Source of the DNA: Caulobacteraceae bacterium
GTDB lineage: Bacteria; Pseudomonadota; Alphaproteobacteria; Caulobacterales; Caulobacteraceae
Length of the DNA stretch: 64,000 nt
NCBI GenBank assembly: GCA_019247715.1
Contig: JAFBAO010000101.1
Span: 52,635-116,634, forward strand
Direction: 5' to 3'
A program made the position numbers and the translations under genes. Positions 49,547 to 58,186 of the stretch are shown piece after piece. The notes beneath the pieces were generated by a model. That model saw nothing but the letters and a program-made list of their open reading frames with translations. It did no database searches and was not told where the DNA came from. The first letter of the stretch is position 1, and the number at the start of each line of letters is the position of its first letter.

Positions 49547-50356
49547 TTGAGCCTGCGCATCGCCCACCTCAGCGACACGCACTTCGGGTGCGAGAACGCC
49601 GCGGCCGCAGAAGGCGCCGTCGAGGCCGTCTGGCGGTTCCGGCCCAGTCTCGTGGTGGTCACCGGCGACATCACCCTCGACGGGCGACGTCGGGAGTTCG
49701 CAGCGGCCAGGGACTGGCTGGCGAGGCTCCCCCAGCCGCTGCTGGCGACCCCCGGGAACCACGACACGCCGACCTGGAACCTCGGCCTTCGCGCCGCGGC
49801 CCCATTCTGGCGCTTCCGGCGCTATATAGGGCCCGCCGAGCCGCCGTGTGTTCGGATCCCCGGGCTTGTCGCTTGCGCGCTCAACACCGCGCGGGGCGCT
49901 CAGGCGAGACTGGACTGGTCGCTGGGCGCCGCCGACCCCGCGGCGGCGGCGCGGGTGGTCGCCGTGATGGCCGAGGCAGGCGACCTCCTGAAGGTGGTCG
50001 CCTGCCACCATCCGCTGGTGGAGGTCGAGGGCGCGAAGGTCGCGAGCGGCGTGCGGGGCGGCGTCGCCGTGGCGCGGAAGCTGGCTGAGGCGGGGGTGGA
50101 TCTCATTCTGAGCGGCCATTTGCACACCCCCTTCGCCCGAGCCTTCGGCGCCGAGGGGGCGAGCGCCCACCTCTGCGGGGCAGGGACGCTGTCGCGCCGC
50201 ACCCGCGGAGCCCCGGCGGGCTACTCGGCGATCGAGGCCGACGGCCGCCAGATCAGCGTCACCGCCCTCGGCTGGACCGGCTCGCGATTCGAGCCTTTCC
50301 GGACCTGGATTTTCGACAGAGGCGCGCTCACGCGCGCGGCCGCGCCCACGGCGTAA
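49547..50356 (+). CDS. Metallophosphoesterase (calcineurin-like)
   Basis: A 269-residue protein with the full dinuclear metal-site pattern: HLSDTHFG, VVTGDITLDGRR, TPGNHDTP, ACHHPL and LSGHLHTPFA. The start is a TTG at 49547 directly before SLRIAHLSDTHFG. No ATG or GTG is available in frame near it, and the gene lies 9 bp after the lipid kinase-like stop, so coupling is likely. Substrate class (cAMP, lipid phosphate or nucleotide-lipid) cannot be told. The end overlaps the convergent gene by 29 bp. Confidence 0.87.
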   Translation: MSLRIAHLSDTHFGCENAAAAEGAVEAVWRFRPSLVVVTGDITLDGRRREFAAARDWLARLPQPLLATPGNHDTPTWNLGLRAAAPFWRFRRYIGPAEPPCVRIPGLVACALNTARGAQARLDWSLGAADPAAAARVVAVMAEAGDLLKVVACHHPLVEVEGAKVASGVRGGVAVARKLAEAGVDLILSGHLHTPFARAFGAEGASAHLCGAGTLSRRTRGAPAGYSAIEADGRQISVTALGWTGSRFEPFRTWIFDRGALTRAAAPTA

Positions 50357-50843
50357 GCTTTCGCAGCAGTCGGGCGCGCTCGTCATCAGCGGCGCGCTCG
50401 CTGCGCCACAGGTCTTCCGCCACGCTCGCCCGCTGCTCGGCGCCCAGGCGCCGCCATTGGGTGTCCGCCGAGAGCCGGTAACCATAGCGCCAGTTGCTCG
50501 GGAACATCAGGTAGCGGCCGATCGAGAGCGCGCCCTCGGCGTAGTCCAGCAGGTGTTGCAACTCATGCTGAAGGATCGCCATGTCAGGGCTCCCGGCGAA
50601 GCTCGGCCGCGCCCCCGGCCACCAGATTGTGCGGCCGATCGCCATGATCGGCGCCGACCCCATCCACGAGGCCGCCAGCCACGCCGCCGGGTGGGGCCGA
50701 GGCGCGATTCGCGGGGCTGCGCCTGCGCTCTTCAGAGCCTCGCCGAGGCCTTCGCTGAGCTCGGCCCACTCGCCGTCGGTCAGCGCCCGTGCGTCCGCCG
50801 CTTCTCCCGTTAGTTGCAAAAACCTCCGCAGGCGCCTCATCAT
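50328..50843 (-). CDS. Uncharacterised protein with HExxH motif
   Basis: A 171-residue cytosolic protein starting MMRRLRRFLQLTGEAADARA. The centre has DMAILQHELQHLLDYAEG, an HExxH zinc-protease-like motif. It is followed by SNWRYGYRLSADTQWRRLGA and a basic C-terminus. Similar small HExxH proteins occur near VgrG or cell-wall genes, but nothing of that kind is here. No signal peptide. Function unknown; metalloprotease activity is only suggested. Confidence 0.62.
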   Translation of the reverse strand: MMRRLRRFLQLTGEAADARALTDGEWAELSEGLGEALKSAGAAPRIAPRPHPAAWLAASWMGSAPIMAIGRTIWWPGARPSFAGSPDMAILQHELQHLLDYAEGALSIGRYLMFPSNWRYGYRLSADTQWRRLGAEQRASVAEDLWRSERAADDERARLLRKLTPWARPRA

Positions 50844-50932
50844 GAGACAGAGTCGCTCCCGCCGTAGGCGAAGCAGTGTCTGGAAAGCAACACCGGCATT
50901 TCTTTCGACTCCGACGCATGAACGGTAACGGC

Positions 50933-50958
50933 GGAACGCTTATTCTAGCTTTGGAGTT
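50933..50958 (+). promoter_or_regulatory. Weak EcfG-like promoter candidate
   Basis: GGAAC (50933-50937) and AGTT (50955-50958) are separated by 17 bp, close to the GGAAC-N16/17-CGTT pattern of alphaproteobacterial general stress sigma factors, and stand 53 bp before the ATG at 51011. The second element is one base off consensus. Confidence 0.22.
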
Positions 50959-51010
50959 CGGCGGGCGTCCGAATGAGTCTGGCGTCTGTCCGCCCGGAGC
51001 ATGACAAGCC

Positions 51011-51331
51011 ATGGCTGCGCCTCACCTGACCGCCGTCCCGGATCCTGCCAAGGATCAGGCCGACGCCAGCGGCGAAATCGTCGATTTGAACCGTGAGGTG
51101 GAAACGCCTACCCAGCGCATTCGCCGCCTCCAGCTGGAAGCGCAGCGCCTGGCCCAGGAGCAGATCCAGACTTTCGTTCGTGAGCTGAGCGCCATGGCCC
51201 AACGGGCGTCCGAGATCGCCGCCGGCGGCGAAGCCTATCCGGTCGGCGCGCGCGAACTGGCGGCGCGCATCTCCGAGGATTTGCCGCAAAAGGCCCAGTT
51301 GCTCACCGCGCTCCTCAAGCGGTCCGTTTGA
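51011..51331 (+). CDS. Small conserved hypothetical protein
   Basis: A 106-residue soluble protein, largely helical and charged (RIRRLQLEAQRLAQEQIQTF, then LSAMAQRASEIAAGG and ELAARISEDLPQKAQLLTAL). No signal peptide, membrane helix or catalytic motif. The helical core could form a coiled coil. Function unknown. Confidence 0.62.
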   Translation: MAAPHLTAVPDPAKDQADASGEIVDLNREVETPTQRIRRLQLEAQRLAQEQIQTFVRELSAMAQRASEIAAGGEAYPVGARELAARISEDLPQKAQLLTALLKRSV

Positions 51332-51355
51332 CCTAGGACGGCGGGGCGGGCGCCC

Positions 51356-51559
51356 TCAGCCGCCGGAGCGGCGCCCGCGAAGCTCGCCGGTGTAGTCCTG
51401 GACGAGGAGTTCGACATCCTCGTGCGCTTCCTCCGCCTCGAAGGCCATTTCCTCGGCCAGCGCGATGGCCTTGGAGCGTGAAATCCCGCTGGCCACCGCC
51501 TCGCCATCCCGAAAGACGGTCCACTCGCCCTTCCTCAGGGTCACTGCGAACTGCACCAT
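51356..51559 (-). CDS. DUF2188-like small protein
   Basis: A 67-residue protein with the DUF2188 pattern: VTLRKGEWTVFRDGEAVASG, then SRSKAIALAEEMAFEAEE. These small proteins fold as a compact beta-beta-alpha unit and are often linked to stress-response genes. It is convergent with the 51011 gene, with 24 bp between the stops. Confidence 0.68.
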   Translation of the reverse strand: MVQFAVTLRKGEWTVFRDGEAVASGISRSKAIALAEEMAFEAEEAHEDVELLVQDYTGELRGRRSGG

Positions 51560-51627
51560 CCCCGGAACCCTTTCGCTGGCGCTATTGCGCCGCTTAAAGC
51601 CCCGAAGGCATCAGAAGTTCCTTGGCG

Positions 51628-51796
51628 TTAGTGTGGGTGGATTTGAAGTTCGCTCTATTGATGGGGCGGGCGCCGAAGCGAACTTAAAATTCGTGAACCA
51701 CACTCGATTCAAAGCTTTGCTAGTGTCCCTGGCGGGCCCGAAGTTCGCTCGGCGCCCCATCCCATCCACTGGCGACCTTCTGAACCGGGACACTAG
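51628..51796. repeat. Composite double-hairpin repeat, copy C
   Basis: Unit 2 (51628-51706) starts TTAGTGTGGGTGGATTTGAA, has arms GAAGTTCGCT and AGCGAACTT, and ends GAACCACACTC. The linker is GATTCAAAGCTTTG. Unit 1 (51720-51796) starts CTAGTGTCCC, contains CGAAGTTCGCTCGGCGCC and ends CGGGACACTAG. It is nearly identical to the reverse complement of copy A. Its terminal CTAG (51793-51796) contains the stop codon of the receiver-domain gene on the minus strand. Confidence 0.87.
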
Positions 51797-52155
51797 GCCC
51801 GAGGGGGCGCGGAGCGCGGTGGAGCAAGGGCGCTGAACACCGCAGCAAGCTCTTCGGTGCGGAAGGGTTTTTCGATCACCGGTTCGGGCCCCTCGCACTG
51901 ATCCGGCGTTGCGGTGATGAAGATCACCGGAAGCGGTCCGAACTCGGCCTGGATGGTGCGCACCGCCTCCAGGCCCGACCCGTCCGAGATCATCACGTCG
52001 GCGGTGATGAGCGCCGGCGGAAGCTCGCGTGCGGCCTGAACCGCTTCGCGGATGCTGGCGGCGAAGGCGAAGGAGGTGGCGCCCGCTTCGGCCAACGTGG
52101 TCTGGATATCGAGCGCCGCGATGGCGTCGTCCTCGATGATCAGTACGTGACACAT
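51793..52155 (-). CDS. Single-domain response regulator receiver protein
   Basis: A 120-residue CheY-like receiver with no output domain. It has IIEDDAIAAL (acidic pocket), the phospho-acceptor Asp in ITADVMI, Thr in FITATPD and Lys in VIEKPFR. No kinase is adjacent. Its promoter must lie in the 398-bp non-coding stretch 52156-52553, and its TAG stop is inside repeat copy C. Confidence 0.85.
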   Translation of the reverse strand: MCHVLIIEDDAIAALDIQTTLAEAGATSFAFAASIREAVQAARELPPALITADVMISDGSGLEAVRTIQAEFGPLPVIFITATPDQCEGPEPVIEKPFRTEELAAVFSALAPPRSAPPRA

Positions 52156-52553
52156 GCGCCTCAGGCTCCGGAAAGCGAATTCCGAAGAAGTCCGTTGGCC
52201 GCGCCTACCCGGTCAGTCGGATCTCATTAGCGGTTCGGGATGGGCCGCCAGCCGCGGCCCGTATCCGATCGAAGCGGGAGTCGGTGTCGGCCCATCTCCC
52301 GGTGATGAATTGGGCAAGCCCCTCGTCCGGTGCTGGCACGCCGCATCTCCATTAACAATTGTTGTTTTGGATAGAACGTGTAGGTCTGTGACCTAGTTCC
52401 TCGAAGTCGGTGGCATGGTGAATTTGGAGTCTTCTCTTTCTTCGGGACGGCCTGCCGAAGTGATCTTGCATCGGCTCAGAAGCTTGTCCAACCCCTCATC
52501 GAGGCGAAACTTGGTCTGTGCCGATCATCTACTAGCCGATTCCCGCCCGGACA
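52156..52553. other. 398-bp region without a gene
   Basis: No credible coding frame. It holds an imperfect dyad CGGAA-N6-TTCCG near 52170 just upstream of the receiver gene and a perfect 10-bp palindrome AACAATTGTT (52354-52363). Decayed repeat sequence runs from about 52409 (ATGGTGAATTTGGAG, like the start of unit 2) to the terminus at 52557. Base composition is less GC-rich than its surroundings. Confidence 0.6.
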
Positions 52554-52557
52554 CTAG
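52532..52557. repeat. Partial copy D: internally deleted repeat unit 1
   Basis: A 26-bp CTAGCCGATTCCCGCC followed by CGGACACTAG. This matches the two ends of unit 1 with the middle removed. Together with unit 2-like sequence from about 52409 it marks a strongly decayed composite copy. The last CTAG carries the stop codon of the LLM gene on the minus strand. Confidence 0.65.
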
Positions 52558-53471
52558 TCGGCGAGCTCGGCCAGCAGCTGGCGGGTTCGTTGCGTGGCGC
52601 CCTCCTCGACATTCATCACCGAGGCCATGAGGTGAGTGACGCCTAAGCCGGCCAGCCGGTCCGCGGCGGCCCTGAGGGCCCTTTCATCGCCGACGACAGC
52701 GATGTCGGCGGGCCCGAGACCGGGGCCTTCGCGGTCCAGCATGGCCCGGTAAGAGGGAAGCGTCCCGTAGATCTGCAAGGTCTTGGCGATCTTCTCGCGC
52801 GCCGCGGCCGGGTCGGCCGCCAGGGCGATCGGAAGGCCCGCCACCACCATCGGCGCGGGCCGGCCGGCCTGCGCGGCGGCGGCGGCCAACTCGGGCAGGA
52901 CATGCTGCTCCATGGTCCGCGGCCCGACCATCCAGGTGATGGTTCCGTCGGCCATCCGGCCAGCGAGCCGAAGCATCACCGGGCCCAGCGCCGCGACCAC
53001 GACCTTCGGAGGCTCGACGCCGGGAAGGCTGACCTGGAAGTTGCGCGCCGTGAGGGTCTCGCCCTCGAAGGTCACCGCCTCTCCGCGCAGGGCCGGCATC
53101 AGGATGGACAGGTATTCGCGCATGTGCCGGGCCGGCTTGTCGAATGACAGGCCAAGCATCCCCTCGATGACCACCTTGTGGGAGAGGCCGATCCCGAGCA
53201 CGAAGCGGCCGCCGCAGATGGAGGCGGCGGTGAGCGCCTGGGTGGCCAGCGCGGTGGGGTGGCGGGGGTAGGTGGGCGTCACCGCCGTGCCCAGCACCAG
53301 CTTCGAGGTGAGGTGGCCGGCGAGGCTGAGGGTGTCGATGGTGTCGAAGGCGAAGCCCTGCGGGATCCAGGCGCTGTGGAAGCCCTGGGCCTCGATCTCT
53401 TGCAGCCGCTGCGCCAGAGCCACGGGGGTGGCTGCTCCGCGGTCCATGCCGGTCATGATGCCGATCTTCAT
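52554..53471 (-). CDS. LLM class F420/flavin-dependent oxidoreductase
   Basis: A 305-residue luciferase-like barrel starting MKIGIMTGMDRGAATPVALA. Blocks are SAWIPQGFAFDTIDTLSLAG, KLVLGTAVTPTYPRHPTALA, GRFVLGIGLSHKVVIEGMLG and the C-terminal VGDERALRAAADRLAGLGVT. Typical of the group annotated as F420-dependent. It stands alone, with its TAG stop provided by repeat remnant D. Confidence 0.86.
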   Translation of the reverse strand: MKIGIMTGMDRGAATPVALAQRLQEIEAQGFHSAWIPQGFAFDTIDTLSLAGHLTSKLVLGTAVTPTYPRHPTALATQALTAASICGGRFVLGIGLSHKVVIEGMLGLSFDKPARHMREYLSILMPALRGEAVTFEGETLTARNFQVSLPGVEPPKVVVAALGPVMLRLAGRMADGTITWMVGPRTMEQHVLPELAAAAAQAGRPAPMVVAGLPIALAADPAAAREKIAKTLQIYGTLPSYRAMLDREGPGLGPADIAVVGDERALRAAADRLAGLGVTHLMASVMNVEEGATQRTRQLLAELAD

Positions 53472-53557
53472 GTTAGCCTCGCGCTTTGCTTCTGCTTTCT
53501 ACCGGAGACGCGGCGGGGTTGCGAGGACGCGCGAGCGGACGTGAAGATGGCGCCGGT

Positions 53558-54817
53558 TCAGCCGGCCGCGGCTGGGCTGAGGGCGATGGCCTTCCCTTGC
53601 GGCGTCGCCCCCGCCCAGGCCATCGCCTCCTCCAGGCGGTCCAGGTCGACCTCGTAGGGCACGTGGTAGGGGGGAAATCCGCCATCGCGCGGCGGCGAGG
53701 GAAGATAGGCCAGGGGGATCTCCAGCCGGCCCGCCAATATGCCGAAATACTCCGGGTAGACCGATCGGTCCTGGCCGAAGAGGATCGTCGGCGCGCCCTT
53801 GCGGCAGAAGATGAGGTTGGAGACGGCGGCGCCCGAGGGGCAGATCACGAGGCTGGCGCTGGCGAAGGCCTCGATCTGCTCCTCGAGGCTCATCTCCTGC
53901 GGATGGATGACGCGGCACCCGTACCGGGCGCTGAGGTAGCCCTCGAGTTCCGCGCCGTTGACGGCCCGCCGCTCGCCGGTGGGCCCGGCGACCCGGCTGC
54001 GCGAGACGAGGAGCGGGGCCGACCGCTCGCTCCAATAGGGCGCGCAGATCGGCGCGAGCCGGGCGCGCAGGGCGTCCACGGAGTCGGGATCGTAGACCGC
54101 ATTGTAGGGGTCCCCGTCATTGGGGGAGTAGGTGGCCGGGTGCGCAATCACGAGCCGCCCCACCCTCACCAGCTCATGGGCGGCGACCGGCTCTATCTTC
54201 CGCTTCGGCCACAGCAGCTCGACGATCTCGAGGTGCTGCCTCGGCATCTCGCCGACGATGAGCGGATAGCCTGCATATCCGGCCGCGTCGGCCAGGAGTA
54301 TCCGCGGCAGGCCCTCGGCGATCATCCAGTGGAAATAGTTGAAGCCGTACCGGGTCGCCGCCAGCACGCCCTGGCTGACCGAGCGTGTGGGCGAGAACGA
54401 ACGCCGCGGCGTAAAGTAGACGTGCTCGGGCCCGAATTCGAACTCAGGCAGATGGTGGTTCTTGAAGTATAGATCCGCCTCGGCGCCTTGGCGGAAGTAG
54501 ATGGCGCTTTCCTTCGAGGCCACCTTGAACGGCAAGAAAGTGCGGCCCCAAACCAGCCCGTCATCGATCCTGGCCACGTAGCGCATCGGCGCAGGGCGCT
54601 CGTATTGCGGCGCGAGCTCATGTGGGCCGAACATTGTCAGCGGCGGAATGGAGATTGCGCTCGGCGTGCGGAGTTTGCGCACTTTCAGGACCCGGCGGGG
54701 AATCTTGTCGTCCGGCGTCACCTGGCTGACCCGCAGCGGAGCCTGACCGCCCGGCGAAGGTCGTGGGGGCTTCGCCTCGGCTCGGCGCGTCAGGAAAGCT
54801 CTCAGCGACGCCCACAT
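53558..54817 (-). CDS. Glycosyltransferase family 61 (DUF563) protein
   Basis: A 419-residue GT61-like enzyme. The diagnostic blocks are GFNYFHWMIAEGLPRILLA, LLVSRSRVAGPTGERRAVNG, RVIHPQEMSLEEQIEAFASA and LVICPSGAAVSNLIFC. The start MWASLRAFLTRRAEAKPP at 54817 was chosen because it follows a GGAGGT and the longer frame is antisense to the response regulator. It probably adds a sugar in surface polysaccharide synthesis. No signal peptide. It is isolated from other glycan genes. Confidence 0.82.
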   Translation of the reverse strand: MWASLRAFLTRRAEAKPPRPSPGGQAPLRVSQVTPDDKIPRRVLKVRKLRTPSAISIPPLTMFGPHELAPQYERPAPMRYVARIDDGLVWGRTFLPFKVASKESAIYFRQGAEADLYFKNHHLPEFEFGPEHVYFTPRRSFSPTRSVSQGVLAATRYGFNYFHWMIAEGLPRILLADAAGYAGYPLIVGEMPRQHLEIVELLWPKRKIEPVAAHELVRVGRLVIAHPATYSPNDGDPYNAVYDPDSVDALRARLAPICAPYWSERSAPLLVSRSRVAGPTGERRAVNGAELEGYLSARYGCRVIHPQEMSLEEQIEAFASASLVICPSGAAVSNLIFCRKGAPTILFGQDRSVYPEYFGILAGRLEIPLAYLPSPPRDGGFPPYHVPYEVDLDRLEEAMAWAGATPQGKAIALSPAAAG

Positions 54818-54997
54818 AGGGACCTCCGGCGGCCGATCCGACGGCCTCGCGCCCCTTGAAAGCAGCGTCTGCGGGCGCGGAGGCGGCCTCGCGCAAATCA
54901 GCTTGCCACCAAGTTGAGCCTGATTCTCTCTGGGTTGTCTTCCGCGGCCGATCGCTTTAGCCCGTTCGCGGCCGGCTGGATGAAGGGGAAGGGTGCG

Positions 54998-55369
54998 ATG
55001 GCGCGGATCCTGCTCGTTGACGACGAGGCCATGCTCCGCCGGACGCTGCGCGCCATGCTGGAGCGGGCGGGCCATGCGGTCATCGAAGCCGAGGACGGCG
55101 CTCAGGCCCTGAGGATCTTCGCTCGGGAATCGCCGGACCTGGTGATCACCGACATCGTCATGCCGAACGTCGAGGGCGTGGAGACCATTCAGGAGCTGCG
55201 GCGGCGCGATCCCGATCTGCCGATCATCGCCATGTCAGGCGGCGGCAGCAAGGGCGGGGCGCTGTTCCTCACCATCGCCAAGGAAATCGGCGCGACGCGA
55301 ACGCTCGCCAAGCCCATCCGCCAGGCGGAGCTCATGGAAGCGCTCGCCGCCAGTCTCCGGAAGGCTTAG
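54998..55369 (+). CDS. Single-domain response regulator receiver protein
   Basis: A 123-residue CheY-like protein starting MARILLVDDEAMLRRTLRAM, with AAGGGGAAGG before the ATG. Phospho-acceptor Asp in VITDIVMPN, Ser in IIAMSGGG and Lys in RTLAKPIR. No output domain and no adjacent kinase. Divergent from the GT61 gene. It resembles the MSGG-type receivers of Caulobacterales. Confidence 0.87.
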   Translation: MARILLVDDEAMLRRTLRAMLERAGHAVIEAEDGAQALRIFARESPDLVITDIVMPNVEGVETIQELRRRDPDLPIIAMSGGGSKGGALFLTIAKEIGATRTLAKPIRQAELMEALAASLRKA

Positions 55370-55452
55370 CGCCTTCGCGGAGTCAGCAAACCCGTCGAGT
55401 CGCCGATCCCCGCGGCAACGTCGATCTCGGGACTCGAGGCGATCGGCGGGGG

Positions 55453-57933
55453 TCAGCCCCCGCCGAAGGTGTAGCGCATCGAGAAGCCGAACATCCGCGG
55501 CGGGGCCCAGATGTTGGCGGAGGTGCCCACCGAGGCGTTGTGGCTCAAGGAGTTGTCGCCGACGAGATAAAGCTGGTTGGTGACGTTGGTCATGAAGAAG
55601 CCCAAGGTCACCGGGCTCCCCATGACGTGTTCCCAGCTCGCGTCGAGGTTCAGCAGGGTATAGGCCTTCTGGACCGCGTCGGGATTGAGCATGTTGGTGT
55701 CGTTCAGCGCCATCGACGACTGGTGATAGAGATTGCCGCCGATGGTGACCGGCCCGATGCTCGGGTCGAGGGGCAGCGTGTAGTGGGCGTCGAAGCTGAG
55801 CGTGTTCAGCGGCGTGCCGTTGAACCGGTTCAGGTAGCAGAAGCCCAGCTCCACGAAAGCGTTGCGGTTGCAGGCGCCTTCGGCGGCGGGAGGCGTGATA
55901 CCCGCCAAAATAAAAGGCGCCGCGTCGCCGAACAGCACCGAGTTGGGCGCGCCGGCGGTGTTCTTGAACTTGGCGTCGATGTAGGCCCACTGCATCGAAA
56001 GCGTCAGCCCGTTCACCGGGATGAGGGTGCCCTCGAATTCCACGCCCTGGACGTGCGCCTTCGGGAAGTTGACCGTGATCGACGCCGGCGCGCCGCCGCC
56101 GGTCACCACCGTGTTGAGCTTCTGGATGTTCGCGTAGACGTCGCTGAAGAGGGCGATGTTGGTGCGGGCCTTGACGTCGCCGAACGACCAGTCCGATTTC
56201 CAGCCCAGCTCCAGGGAGTAGTCGAATTCAGGGTGGTAGGTGGCCAGGGCGGCGCTGGGCGGGCTCTGGTTGATCCCGCCCGGCCGATAGCCGCGACTAT
56301 ACTTGATGTAGCCGAACTGGGTCGGCGTGAGCTGCTCGCTGGCGCCGAACGAATAGGTGTTGACGTCGGTTTCCTGACGCGCGTTCGTGCAGGTCTCCGG
56401 CCCGAGCGCGGCCCTGTAGCTGGTGCAGACGCCGTGCGGAATCGGCGGCGGCTGAAGGAATCCGGGGAGAGTCGGGAACGGCACCTGCGCTAGGTAGGTG
56501 ACATAGTGCGACACGAAGGTGTCGTGGGTCCGCCGATAGCCGCCGTTGATCTTGAACCCGTGCAGGACGTCACTGAAATCGTATTCGGCCTGCACGTAGC
56601 CGGCCGTGCTGCGGGTCGCCTGGTTGGCGACGTTGTCGCGCTGCAGGATCTCAAGGTTGACCGTGTAGTTTTCATTCAGCTCGCCCGGGTGCTGGTAGTC
56701 GAAATAGGCCCCGGCCGTGTAGCTCAACCGCGAATTCAGCGCCTTGCCGTGGACCTGGAATTCCTCGCTCAGCTGTTCCTGGGAGAAGAACGGAAGGAAA
56801 GGATGGTAGGTGTCAATGTATGCGAGGGTCGAGCCGTCGAAATCTGACCCCTCTCGATCCGTCGCCCGCTGGTAGCCCAAGATGTTGTGGATCGAGATGT
56901 TGTCGTTGAGGTTGTAGTTGGTCTTGTCGACCACGTAAAGGTTGTGCCGCTGATCGCGCACGGGACCATTGAGATAGGTCTGACGCGGCCCGAGCGCCGT
57001 CTGGCGCGCCAGCTCGGTCTGCAGTGCGGCCACGAGGTTCGCCGGCGTCAAAGGCACGCCCGGCCCAAGCAGGCCCGTGTAGAGCGGCCCAAACCCGGTG
57101 AACAGCGGCGTGACGGTAGCGGTCACCGCGGCTGGATTGACCAGGGACAGCTTCGTCGAGGTGCCATGGTCGTTCGAAAGGCTGTCCTGGATGACGAGAT
57201 AGTTCTCCAGCTTCTCCGTGGGCCGCAACAGGACGCCGATCCGCCAGGTGTAGTAGTTGACGTCGTCGAGCTTCTGGCCGTTGAAGACGTTGGTGGTGAA
57301 GCCGTCCCGCTTCTGCATCTGGCCGGCGACGCGGATCATCACCTTGTCGGGAACGATGGGCAGGTTGAGGGCGCCGGTGACGCCATACATGCCGTAATTG
57401 CCCACTTGCCCTTCGACGAAGCCGCCGAGGGTGTTGGTCGGATGCTTCGGCTCCACGAGGACGTTGCCGCCGTCGGTCACCCGGCCGAACTGCACGCCCT
57501 GCGGACCGCGCAGCACCTGCACGTTGTCCAGGTCGAACAGGTTGCCGTTCGAGAACAGCGCGATGACCGGCGTCTCGGCGAAGTAGGGGATCACCGCCGG
57601 GAAGGTGGTGCCGTAGGTGTAGCCTTGGCCGCGGATGTTGAAGGTGACGTTGTTGCGGTCGCTGACCGTGGCCGTGACGTGCAGGCCGGGGGCGACCTGG
57701 TTGAACCGCGTGGTCTCGAAAACGCCGGCGCGCTGGAAGACTTCCTGTTTGATTGAGGTCACGGCGACCGGGGTCTTCTGCAGGTTTTCCGCCGTCCGGC
57801 GCGCCGTCACCACCACTTCTTCGAGGGTGCTCGAGGGCGCCTGCGCGGTGGCGGTTTCGGTCGCGGTGTCGGCCCAAGCGACCCCCGACCCGACGGCCGC
57901 GAACGCACAACCTAGAAGTAAAGCAGAGCGCAT
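55453..57933 (-). CDS. TonB-dependent receptor
   Basis: An 826-residue outer-membrane active transporter. The signal peptide ends around GVAWA. A short TonB-box region is followed by the plug (LEEVVVTARRTAENLQKTPV, then FNIRGQGYTYGTTFP and VQVLRGPQGVQFGR). The 22-strand barrel ends in FGFSMRYTFGGG. Four cysteines lie in extracellular loop regions (GVCTSYRAALGPETC, EGACNRNAFVELGFC). It is divergent from two Opp-type permeases. Substrate unknown; a peptide, siderophore or plant-derived compound is possible. Confidence 0.93.
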   Translation of the reverse strand: MRSALLLGCAFAAVGSGVAWADTATETATAQAPSSTLEEVVVTARRTAENLQKTPVAVTSIKQEVFQRAGVFETTRFNQVAPGLHVTATVSDRNNVTFNIRGQGYTYGTTFPAVIPYFAETPVIALFSNGNLFDLDNVQVLRGPQGVQFGRVTDGGNVLVEPKHPTNTLGGFVEGQVGNYGMYGVTGALNLPIVPDKVMIRVAGQMQKRDGFTTNVFNGQKLDDVNYYTWRIGVLLRPTEKLENYLVIQDSLSNDHGTSTKLSLVNPAAVTATVTPLFTGFGPLYTGLLGPGVPLTPANLVAALQTELARQTALGPRQTYLNGPVRDQRHNLYVVDKTNYNLNDNISIHNILGYQRATDREGSDFDGSTLAYIDTYHPFLPFFSQEQLSEEFQVHGKALNSRLSYTAGAYFDYQHPGELNENYTVNLEILQRDNVANQATRSTAGYVQAEYDFSDVLHGFKINGGYRRTHDTFVSHYVTYLAQVPFPTLPGFLQPPPIPHGVCTSYRAALGPETCTNARQETDVNTYSFGASEQLTPTQFGYIKYSRGYRPGGINQSPPSAALATYHPEFDYSLELGWKSDWSFGDVKARTNIALFSDVYANIQKLNTVVTGGGAPASITVNFPKAHVQGVEFEGTLIPVNGLTLSMQWAYIDAKFKNTAGAPNSVLFGDAAPFILAGITPPAAEGACNRNAFVELGFCYLNRFNGTPLNTLSFDAHYTLPLDPSIGPVTIGGNLYHQSSMALNDTNMLNPDAVQKAYTLLNLDASWEHVMGSPVTLGFFMTNVTNQLYLVGDNSLSHNASVGTSANIWAPPRMFGFSMRYTFGGG

Positions 57934-58186
57934 TGCGCTTCCCCTCCCTAAATTTATTGCTTGTCGCTTTTATCTCCGGATGGTGGCGGCGTCGACGTGC
58001 GTTGCGCGGATTCGACGCCATAGTGTCGGACTTGCAACAGTCGGATTCGTGGGCGGCGGCTGGCGCGGGTTCGGGGGGCGGCCTTGATCTGGGAATCCTG
58101 GCGCTTAAGGTGCCCGGCGTCGGTTTCGATATCGGCGGCGGCTGAGCCAGGCCGTCTCGGACGCCCCCCTGGAGAAGCTTAGCCCG

